Shown here piece after piece: positions 1-5,949 of a stretch of DNA of 18,602 nucleotides (position 1 is its first letter; each line of letters starts with the position of its first letter). Source of the DNA: Spirochaetales bacterium (GTDB taxonomy: Bacteria; Spirochaetota; Spirochaetia; DSM-16054; Sediminispirochaetaceae); the NCBI GenBank assembly GCA_021767325.1, contig JAASTM010000005.1, forward strand, positions 1 through 18,602, given 5' to 3'. Under the pieces are notes generated by a model. That model ran no database searches. It was given only the letters and a program-made list of their open reading frames with translations, and had not been told where the DNA came from. Both the position numbers and the translations under genes were made by a program.

Positions 1-246
1 GTGGATTTCGTACACGCTGCCCTGGATGGAAACCTCGACCAGGCTCAACAGGAAGAAGACCGCCTGATGGAGTTTTTCAAAGCCCTTTTCCTGGAGACGA
101 ATCCGATTCCTATCAAGACCGCAATGGCAATGCGGGGCTGGTGCGAGGAAACCTTTCGGCTGCCGATGTGCACTTTTTCCGATCAGGCGCATTACCAAAC
201 CCTCGAAGGCATTCTTGACAGGATAGGAGCTCCACGGGCAAGATAG
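1..246 (+). CDS. dapA: 4-hydroxy-tetrahydrodipicolinate synthase, C-terminal fragment
   Basis: This is the last 81 codons of a gene that begins before the window. The GTG at position 1 is only the first codon seen, not a demonstrated start. DapA condenses pyruvate with aspartate semialdehyde in the cytoplasm, the committed step toward diaminopimelate and lysine. The fragment carries the C-terminal pattern of the family: a helix ending in FLETNPIPIKTAM, then a Gly-Trp and an RLP motif, then a short terminal helix. The catalytic lysine and tyrosine lie upstream and cannot be checked. Related aldolases of the same superfamily share this tail, but dapL and lysA directly downstream on the same strand make DapA by far the likeliest. 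It is probably the first or an early gene of the dapA-dapL-lysA operon. Confidence 0.87.
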   Translation: MDFVHAALDGNLDQAQQEEDRLMEFFKALFLETNPIPIKTAMAMRGWCEETFRLPMCTFSDQAHYQTLEGILDRIGAPRAR

Positions 247-253
247 TATCTAC

Positions 254-321
254 AGACCCGACAGCATACACATCCAATGAATAACCTGAAGAACCCGCAG
301 AAAACACATGCCTGCGGGTCT
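254..321 (+). promoter_or_regulatory. Alternative stem-loops in the dapA-dapL spacer
   Basis: The 98-bp spacer holds two related 5' arms and one shared 3' arm. ACCCGCAG at 293-300 pairs perfectly with CTGCGGGT at 312-319 (8 bp, 11-nt loop). Alternatively AGACCCGaCAG at 254-264 pairs with CTGCGGGTCT at 312-321 with one bulged A. The two folds cannot coexist. No run of T follows the hairpin, so it is not a standard terminator. It could be an mRNA processing or stabilising element, or a switch controlling dapL translation, since the dapL ribosome site starts at 332. Function is inferred. Confidence 0.45.
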
Positions 322-344
322 ATCTAGTAATAGGAGCTGAACAA

Positions 345-1574
345 ATGGCAAGAATCAATAGTAATTACCGAAAACTGGCAGCCGGATATCTCTTTCCGGA
401 GATAGCCCGGAGGACGGAAACATATCTCAAGGAGAACCCCGGTACCAAAATCCGTAAACTCGGCATTGGAAATACCACCGAACCGCTCACGGCCACTGTA
501 CTCGCGGGGCTGCACCGCGGAGTAGACAAATTGGCCGCCCGCGACACCTACAGCGGGTATGGAGACGAGCAGGGCGACAGCCGTCTGCGGGAGAAACTGG
601 CCGAGTATTACCAGCAGCGCAATGTGCGTCTTGATCCGAACGAGTTTTTTATCAGTGACGGCGCTAAACCCGATTCCGGAAATATTCAGTCGATCTTTTC
701 CCTGGACAACGTGGTGGCTGTTCAGGACCCGGCCTACCCTGTGTACGTAGACTCGAATGTGATCAGCGGCCGGACCGGCGAGCACGTGCCGCAGAAGGGG
801 CTGTACAAGGGCCTGATCTACATGCCCTGCAACGAGGACAACGGCTTCATTCCGGAGCCTCCGGCCGAAAAGGCCGATATGATCTACCTCTGCAGCCCCA
901 ATAATCCGACCGGTGCGGTGGCTACGCATGAGCAGCTCAAACGCTTTGTCGATTACGCCCGTGAGCATAAAGCGGTGATTATCTACGATGCTTCTTATTC
1001 GGAGTATATCGAAGACGAGTCGCTGCCAAAAACAATTTACGAAGTAGATGGTGCCGAGCAGTGTGCAATCGAGATCAACAGTCTGTCCAAATTCGCCGGT
1101 TTTACCGGAGTACGCTTGGGATGGTCGATCGTACCTTCGGCCCTCACCGTCGAAGACAGCCAACCCGATGAGGTCCGCGGCATGTGGAACCGCCGGCAGA
1201 GCACCTTTTTCAACGGCGCCTCCAACATCGTGCAGGAGGGTGCCCTGTCAGTGTTCACCGAGCAGGGGCTCGAGGAGAGCCGGGATCTGGTCGAATACTA
1301 CATGGGCAACGCCCGCATCATCCGCAGCGGCATGCAGTCCCTGGGACTGACCGCTTTCGGCGGCGACAACGCCCCCTACATCTGGCTGAAAACCCCCAGC
1401 GGCATGAGCTCCTGGGAGTTCTTCGACAAGCTCCTGCAGGAAACCGGGGTAATCGGTACACCCGGTGTGGGCTTCGGCCCCGGCGGCGAAGGCTACTTCC
1501 GTCTGAGCGCCTTCGGCCACCGCGAGGATATCGAAGCGGCGGTGGCAACTATCAAAGAGAATCTTAAACTTTAA
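345..1574 (+). CDS. dapL: LL-diaminopimelate aminotransferase
   Basis: This 409-residue PLP enzyme matches the usual DapL length of about 410. It converts tetrahydrodipicolinate directly to LL-diaminopimelate with glutamate as amino donor, bypassing the acylated DapD/C/E steps. Visible fold-type I landmarks are the LGIGNTTEPL opening (about residues 39-48), SPNNPTG, IYDASYSEYI, and the Schiff-base lysine K249 in SLSKFAGFTGVRLG, all typical of the DapL subgroup. AGGAG at 332-336 lies 8 nt before the ATG. It sits between dapA and lysA in one operon. DapL gives LL-DAP, so meso-DAP or lysine formation also needs the epimerase DapF, which is not in this window. Other class I/II aminotransferases are an unlikely alternative given the sequence pattern and neighbours. 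Confidence 0.93.
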   Translation: MARINSNYRKLAAGYLFPEIARRTETYLKENPGTKIRKLGIGNTTEPLTATVLAGLHRGVDKLAARDTYSGYGDEQGDSRLREKLAEYYQQRNVRLDPNEFFISDGAKPDSGNIQSIFSLDNVVAVQDPAYPVYVDSNVISGRTGEHVPQKGLYKGLIYMPCNEDNGFIPEPPAEKADMIYLCSPNNPTGAVATHEQLKRFVDYAREHKAVIIYDASYSEYIEDESLPKTIYEVDGAEQCAIEINSLSKFAGFTGVRLGWSIVPSALTVEDSQPDEVRGMWNRRQSTFFNGASNIVQEGALSVFTEQGLEESRDLVEYYMGNARIIRSGMQSLGLTAFGGDNAPYIWLKTPSGMSSWEFFDKLLQETGVIGTPGVGFGPGGEGYFRLSAFGHREDIEAAVATIKENLKL

Positions 1575-1598
1575 TTTAAGCTGTAAGGAGCACGAGCA

Positions 1599-2864
1599 AT
1601 GAGTGATAAAACCCTTCCTTTTACAAAGGAAAAGCTGGAAGAGATAGCAACCGAAATTCCCACCCCCTTTCACCTGTATGACGAGAAGGCGATCCGGGAA
1701 AAAGCCCGCTATATGAAAAATGCCTTCGACTGGGTCCCGGGAGGCTTCAAGAACTATTTTGCCGTAAAAGCCTGCCCCAATCCTTCGATTATTCAGGTAC
1801 TCAAAGAAGAGGGCTTCGGTACCGACTGCAGTTCGCTGCCCGAACTCGAAATGTCGGATAAAGTCGGCATCTGCGGTGAGGATATCATGTTCAGCTCGAA
1901 CGACACCCCCGCCGAAGAGTACCGCCGGGCAAAAGAGCTCTGCGCCATGATCAATCTGGATGACATCACCCACATTGATTTTCTGGAGCAGCATGTCGGT
2001 ATTCCGGAGGCCATCTGCTTTCGTTACAATCCCGGCGACCGGCGCACCGGTAACGCCATTATCGGTGAGCCGACCGAAGCCAAGTACGGCCTCACCCACG
2101 AGCAGATATTCGAGGCCTACCGCATCGTGAAGGAAAAAGGGGTAAAGCGGTTTGCCCTGCATACCATGGTGGCCTCCAACGAGCTGAATCCGGATTATTT
2201 CATAGAGACGGCCCGGATGCTCTTTCAACTGGCCGCCGACCTGCAGAAAGAGGTGGGAGTGCGAATCGAGATGATCAACCTCGGCGGCGGGGTCGGGATC
2301 CCGTACAAACCGGAGGACGAGCCGGTGGACCTGGAGTATGTCTCGCGGGGGATTCAAAAACTGTATGACCAAATCATCAAGCCGGCGGGGCTCGATCCAA
2401 TGCGCATCGTAATGGAGTGCGGTCGCGTTATCACCGGTCCCTACGGCTACTTGGTCAGCCGGGTACGGCATGTGACCAAAAAGTATAAGAACTATGTTGG
2501 TTTGGATTCATCTATGGCAAACCTCATGCGCCCGGCTATGTACGGTGCCTATCATCACATTTCGGTCCCCGGAAAAGAGGACCAGCCGCATGATCACGTT
2601 TACGATGTAACCGGTTCGCTTTGCGAGAACAACGACAAATTTGCGATCGACCGGTCGCTTCCTGAGATCGAAGAGGGCGACCTGGTGGTACTGCACGAAG
2701 CCGGAGCCCACGGGTACGCTATGGGATTTAACTACAACGGGAAATTGAGATCGGCGGAAGTACTGCTGCACCACGACGGCACGTTCCGCATGATTCGCCG
2801 TCCCGAGACTATCGACGATTATTTTGCCACCCTCCGCTTTCCGGGAGCGGCAATCGACGTCTGA
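1599..2864 (+). CDS. lysA: Diaminopimelate decarboxylase (divergent LysA clade)
   Basis: This 421-residue enzyme is a fold-type III PLP decarboxylase that would make lysine from meso-diaminopimelate. An N-terminal alanine-racemase-like barrel carries the PLP lysine K57 in YFAVKAC and the glycine loop NLGGGVGIPY. The C-terminal part carries the cysteine motif CENNDKFA and GAHGYAMGFNYN. Several signatures differ from textbook LysA: the usual EPGR reads ECGR, CESGD reads CENND, and the HxHxGS strand reads HTMVASN. It is therefore a divergent clade, and an ornithine/arginine or carboxynorspermidine decarboxylase-like specificity cannot be fully excluded. The DAP operon context favours LysA. AGGAG at 1586-1590 is 8 nt before the ATG, the dapL gap is only 24 bp, and a strong terminator follows. 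Confidence 0.85.
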   Translation: MSDKTLPFTKEKLEEIATEIPTPFHLYDEKAIREKARYMKNAFDWVPGGFKNYFAVKACPNPSIIQVLKEEGFGTDCSSLPELEMSDKVGICGEDIMFSSNDTPAEEYRRAKELCAMINLDDITHIDFLEQHVGIPEAICFRYNPGDRRTGNAIIGEPTEAKYGLTHEQIFEAYRIVKEKGVKRFALHTMVASNELNPDYFIETARMLFQLAADLQKEVGVRIEMINLGGGVGIPYKPEDEPVDLEYVSRGIQKLYDQIIKPAGLDPMRIVMECGRVITGPYGYLVSRVRHVTKKYKNYVGLDSSMANLMRPAMYGAYHHISVPGKEDQPHDHVYDVTGSLCENNDKFAIDRSLPEIEEGDLVVLHEAGAHGYAMGFNYNGKLRSAEVLLHHDGTFRMIRRPETIDDYFATLRFPGAAIDV

Positions 2865-2884
2865 ATAGAGATCTGAATACACGG

Positions 2885-2931
2885 CCGCCGCTCGACATTC
2901 ACCTGAAAGAGGTGCTGAGCGGCGGTTTTTT
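2885..2931 (+). terminator. Rho-independent terminator of the dapA-dapL-lysA operon
   Basis: CCGCCGCTC (2885-2893) pairs with GAGCGGCGG (2917-2925), an inner stem CACCT (2900-2904) pairs with AGGTG (2910-2914), and TTTTTT follows at 2926-2931. It begins 20 bp after the lysA stop. The T-run overlaps the stop codon (TTA, read as TAA on the minus strand) of the convergent PspC gene. Confidence 0.9.
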
Positions 2932-3130
2932 ACGCAAACGGGTCGTCACAGGCCGGCATTATCAGCCAGGCAATCAGATAGAGCAGCAGACCGGAACCGA
3001 CGGCGAAAAATAGTATCAGCGTAATGATTCTGACCAGGGTTGCATCGAGACCAAAATACTCGGCAATACCCCCGCATACCCCGCCAATTTTACGGTTGGT
3101 TCGCGAAAGACACAGCTTTCTGGATGCCAT
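2930..3130 (-). CDS. PspC-domain small membrane protein
   Basis: This 66-residue protein is essentially a lone PspC domain. The N-terminal half is basic with the signature KIGGVCGGIAEYFGLD (about residues 14-29), followed by VRIITL and one hydrophobic membrane segment of about 25 residues ending in WLIMPA. PspC proteins act at the inner membrane in phage-shock or envelope-stress responses, often as partners of PspA/PspB or as a toxin-like membrane component. No pspA or pspB is visible here, so the role is only inferred from the domain. The start is well supported: GGAGG lies 8 nt before the ATG. The gene is convergent with lysA, its stop lying inside the lysA terminator T-run, and divergent from the methyltransferase. 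Stress regulation of the divergent spacer is possible but no operator is recognised. Confidence 0.9.
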   Translation of the reverse strand: MASRKLCLSRTNRKIGGVCGGIAEYFGLDATLVRIITLILFFAVGSGLLLYLIAWLIMPACDDPFA

Positions 3131-3220
3131 TTTCTAATCCTCCAATTTATTTTATCTTTTTCTATTTCATAGCACATTCCGCCAAATCTTTCCATTCCTG
3201 TTTTTTTAGGGTAGAGTAAA

Positions 3221-4195
3221 ATGCCTATGGAAAGAAAATCAACTGTCGAAAGCCTGCCGCGGCTGGACAGCGCACCTGCACTACGAGAAAAACTACTGAA
3301 CTTCTGCCGGCTGAAACCGGGGCAGATATGGGAGGATCCGGACGGCCGGCACCGGGTGGGAGTGCTGGATGCTACCGAACAGGCAGCGGTACGGCACCTG
3401 TTCGATGGACATACCACCGATCTGATGCTCAATGATCCGCCCTACAACTTCGCAGTCGGCGGCAAGCGTACCGCAGCCCTTTCAGCTCAGGCGTTGGATG
3501 AATACATGCGATTCTCCCGGGCTTGGGTGAAGAATGCACTCGAGGTACTCAGTCCGGCGGCGCATTTCTACATCTGGCTCGGAGCGGATCAGAAAGACGG
3601 CTTTCAGCCCCTGCCCGATTTTATGCTGATGATGCGGGAGTTCTCTACGCTGCAGTCACGCAGTTTTATTACCCTGCGGAACCAGCGCGGCTACGGTACC
3701 CAAAAAAACTGGATGGCGGTTCGTCAGGAGCTGCTCTACTACATCAAATCCAGCCCCGCTGCAGCCCCGGCCTTTGAGGTCAGCTATACCGATATTCCCA
3801 AAGTACTGAAGGGATACTACAAGACCATACAGGGGGTGCGGACGGAAAACATCCAGCGCAGTCGTTCGCAGACCATCCGCCCCGGCAATGTATGGCTCGA
3901 TATTCAGCAGGTTTTTTACCGGATGGAAGAGAATGTGCCCGGGGCATTTGCGCAGAAACCGCTAAAAGCAATTGAGCGCATCCTGACCTCGGCACCGGAT
4001 GCACGGATCGTCGGCGACCTGTTTTGTCACAGCGGAACCAGCCTGATCGCCGCTGAGCGGCTCGGGCGGCGCTGTTTCACCGCCGATATTGATCCCCTGT
4101 TCGCCGAACTGGCTATCCGCAGACTCGAGCACTACCGCAGCTGCGGAAAGACCGGCTGGCAGTGGCGCAATCCCTTTCCCGAAATCGAGCCCTGA
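3221..4195 (+). CDS. Solitary DNA methyltransferase, beta motif order (N4-C or N6-A)
   Basis: This 324-residue protein has the amino-methyltransferase motifs in the beta order: the catalytic motif IV NDPPYNF near the N-terminus (D72-P-P-Y75), a middle target-recognition region (about 130-240), then the SAM-binding motif I DLFCHSGTS at 266-274, followed by LIAAERLGRRC and a family-typical C-terminal helix. Upstream of motif I is the usual KPLKAIERIL lead-in. Motif I is unusual, since most relatives read DPFxGSGT. It probably methylates exocyclic amines of A or C in duplex DNA; the target site cannot be read from the sequence. No restriction endonuclease or specificity subunit flanks it, so it looks like an orphan or housekeeping methylase. 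AGGG at 3208-3211 sits 9 nt before the ATG; the ATG two codons later is an alternative start. Confidence 0.82.
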   Translation: MPMERKSTVESLPRLDSAPALREKLLNFCRLKPGQIWEDPDGRHRVGVLDATEQAAVRHLFDGHTTDLMLNDPPYNFAVGGKRTAALSAQALDEYMRFSRAWVKNALEVLSPAAHFYIWLGADQKDGFQPLPDFMLMMREFSTLQSRSFITLRNQRGYGTQKNWMAVRQELLYYIKSSPAAAPAFEVSYTDIPKVLKGYYKTIQGVRTENIQRSRSQTIRPGNVWLDIQQVFYRMEENVPGAFAQKPLKAIERILTSAPDARIVGDLFCHSGTSLIAAERLGRRCFTADIDPLFAELAIRRLEHYRSCGKTGWQWRNPFPEIEP

Positions 4196-4235
4196 CCCGG
4201 GCTGCCGGCCCCACCCCGCTCCCGGAACTACACAA

Positions 4236-4841
4236 TCAGCGGCGCCGCTTTTTTACCGGTTTGATGTCAATGCCCCCGAACATGGCAAAGGCATTTATAT
4301 GGATCGTGGGTGCTCCGGGTATCTGCCGATCACCGTACTTATTGTCGATACCGCCGAAAATAGGCACTCCGCTGATCTCGAGATTCACCCCCTCGGGTAC
4401 CACGATATCGACCCCGCCGAATACGCACATCGCATCGATATAGGTGTCTCCCGGTGGTAAAAAGGCTTCGGAAAAATCTAAATCGACTCCGCCGAATGCC
4501 GCCAGAATCTTGATATTGCGCGCCGGGTACCACACACCCTTGCGATCCGAACCGCTGAATATAGCCACTACGTCCTGCTGCTTCCGGACCTCACCCATAT
4601 TTACCGCTGCATAATTCCCGCTGCTATCGACAGCAGAGCGTGAACTGTCACTGATTGAAGGCAGATCTTTTATTACTTCTAGAAGCGCCAGTTTTTCTTC
4701 GACTGCGGAGGCCCGTTCAATACGCTGCTCAAACTCTTCAACTGATAAATTATCATGTGCGTAGTGCAATTTGAGCTGCTCGATAACCTGTTCTCGCAGC
4801 CGCTCGATTGGTATTTCCTGAAAATACTGTATGTCCCCCAC
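4236..4841 (-). CDS. SHOCT/DUF1707-like plus LiaF-like beta-repeat protein
   Basis: This is a soluble protein of 201 residues. The frame is open further upstream, but GTG at 4841 is chosen because AGGAGG (4852-4847) lies exactly 5 nt before it, and because earlier starts would run into the divergent kinase. Residues about 8-60 form a charged helical segment (LREQVIEQLKLHYAHDNLS, then EEFEQRIERA) of the type seen at the start of DUF1707/SHOCT proteins, which are thought to mediate oligomerisation. Residues 90-192 hold beta-strand repeats with FSGSD (95-99), then FGG[VI]D at 116, 141, 162 and 188, the pattern of the LiaF-like C-terminal domain linked to envelope-stress sensing. There is no membrane segment, unlike full LiaF. 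The C-terminus is KKRRR. No two-component system is adjacent, so its partner is unknown. Confidence 0.75.
   Translation of the reverse strand: MGDIQYFQEIPIERLREQVIEQLKLHYAHDNLSVEEFEQRIERASAVEEKLALLEVIKDLPSISDSSRSAVDSSGNYAAVNMGEVRKQQDVVAIFSGSDRKGVWYPARNIKILAAFGGVDLDFSEAFLPPGDTYIDAMCVFGGVDIVVPEGVNLEISGVPIFGGIDNKYGDRQIPGAPTIHINAFAMFGGIDIKPVKKRRR
4238..4254 (+). terminator. Possible weak terminator after the methyltransferase
   Basis: A perfect 12-nt palindrome AGCGGCGCCGCT (4238-4249) runs into six T (4249-4254), 43 bp after the methyltransferase stop. With a four-base loop the RNA stem is only four bp, so termination would be weak. On the other strand the same bases encode the KKRRR tail and stop codon of the convergent gene, which may fully explain them. 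Confidence 0.35.
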
Positions 4842-4846
4842 ACTCA

Positions 4847-4888
4847 CCTCCTGTGTGTAGAGTACGTGAGTTTGGCCCCTGTGGTCAA
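4847..4888 (-). promoter_or_regulatory. Candidate promoter and Shine-Dalgarno of the LiaF-like gene
   Basis: On the minus strand TTGACC (4888-4883) is followed after 18 bp by TACTCT (4864-4859), a weak -10. The expected transcript start lies close to the AGGAGG at 4852-4847. The -35 overlaps the -35 proposed for the divergent kinase. Confidence 0.4.
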
Positions 4889-4910
4889 GAAAGAAAAGTA
4901 ACTCTATAAT
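4882..4910 (+). promoter_or_regulatory. Promoter of the PfkB kinase, predicting a leaderless mRNA
   Basis: TGGTCA (4882-4887) and a perfect TATAAT (4905-4910) are separated by exactly 17 bp. Transcription would begin 7-8 nt after the -10, at 4917-4918, which is the A of the best ATG (4918). No Shine-Dalgarno is present before it. Confidence 0.65.
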
Positions 4911-4917
4911 GGTCTCC

Positions 4918-5943
4918 ATGAAGCCAGAGATCCTCGGTATCGGAAACCCGATATTCGATGTATGTGTCCACATGGATGAAGAGAAATTGGAGAGCCTGCA
5001 CCGGTTTATTCCCAACGCGGAATGGGAAGGCGTGTATCATATCGATGATTCTATTTTCGAGCAGATTCTGCTCGGTCTCAACACCCCGCCCACAGATGTG
5101 GTCCCGGGTGGCGGGGCGCTGAATACAATCCGGGTACTCTCGCAGCTCGACCACTCCACAGCCTATATCGGCGGATTAGGCGCGGTGCCTACCCACTTCA
5201 CTCGCCCGGCCGGTACTGCTGTTTCGGCACACGCGTTTCGCCGGGAACTGCAAGTGCACGGGATACAGGATTATACAGTGAAGTATCCCGAGCGGCCGTG
5301 CGGAAGAAGTCTCTGCCTGAAAAACGGACACAGGGAGATACTCATTTTCAACCCCGCCGCAGCCGTACTCTTGCGGAATGCGGAAGATTTGCCCGCACCG
5401 ATCGAGAAGATCAAAGCACAGATAATTTACATAGAGGGCTTTATTCTACCCCGACATACGCTGATAGAGCGGTTCCTGGATCTTTGCAGGAACGGAACCT
5501 CCCGTTTAGCCGTCGATTTAGGGGCAGCTCCGATTGCAGCAGCACAGAAGGATTATCTCTTACAGGAAGTTCTTCCGCACACCTCATTTCTATTCAGCAC
5601 CGAGGAGGAATATGCTGCACTGGACTGCTCTTTGGAAGAATTGAGTACTGCCGCGGCCGGCCGAAGCTGTCTGATCGTGAAGAAAGGTCCCGCCGGATCA
5701 CGGGTAGTATGTGCTGAACAGAGCTTCGAGACAGCTGCATACCCTGTAGAGGAAGTCAACAGTTCGGGAGCCGGCGACGCCTATGCGGCATTCTTTTTAT
5801 CCCGCATCCTGCGAGGATATCAACCCGCGGCTGCAGCCCGGATTGCTTCTTATGGAAGCTCTCTGTTTCTGTCCGGCTTCGGCGGTGCCTTGGACACTGC
5901 TACGGTTACGTCCGTATCCGGTAAATTCCATACTCCCCGGTAA
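4918..5943 (+). CDS. PfkB-family carbohydrate/nucleoside kinase
   Basis: This 341-residue kinase has the ribokinase/adenosine-kinase fold. The N-terminal strand EILGIGNPIFDVCVH is followed by the substrate-side glycine motif PGGGALNTIRVLSQL and IGGLGAVP. The C-terminal anion hole and catalytic base are in SSGAGDAYAAFF, with D287 as the likely base. Opening the protein with a GIGNP strand and having GALNT resembles adenosine kinase/sugar kinase relatives, but the substrate cannot be assigned. It phosphorylates a hydroxyl of a sugar or nucleoside using ATP in the cytoplasm. An ATG at 4909 is in frame but lies inside the TATAAT box, so 4918 is preferred. Neither start has a Shine-Dalgarno. It ends 6 bp before the convergent stop of the next gene, with no clear terminator between them. 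Confidence 0.88.
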   Translation: MKPEILGIGNPIFDVCVHMDEEKLESLHRFIPNAEWEGVYHIDDSIFEQILLGLNTPPTDVVPGGGALNTIRVLSQLDHSTAYIGGLGAVPTHFTRPAGTAVSAHAFRRELQVHGIQDYTVKYPERPCGRSLCLKNGHREILIFNPAAAVLLRNAEDLPAPIEKIKAQIIYIEGFILPRHTLIERFLDLCRNGTSRLAVDLGAAPIAAAQKDYLLQEVLPHTSFLFSTEEEYAALDCSLEELSTAAAGRSCLIVKKGPAGSRVVCAEQSFETAAYPVEEVNSSGAGDAYAAFFLSRILRGYQPAAAARIASYGSSLFLSGFGGALDTATVTSVSGKFHTPR

Positions 5944-5949
5944 AGCGGC

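Noticed and set aside
324..1163. A 279-codon open frame antisense to dapL
   Set aside because: Same reason: a shadow of a confirmed gene, with no recognisable domain or ribosome site.
1248..2471. A 407-codon open frame on the minus strand across the dapL end and lysA
   Set aside because: It lies wholly antisense to two well-recognised genes, shows no family motif, and reflects codon bias of the coding strand.
4842..5015. Longer N-terminus for the LiaF-like protein
   Set aside because: It would overlap the divergent kinase gene, and the perfect AGGAGG sits just before GTG 4841.
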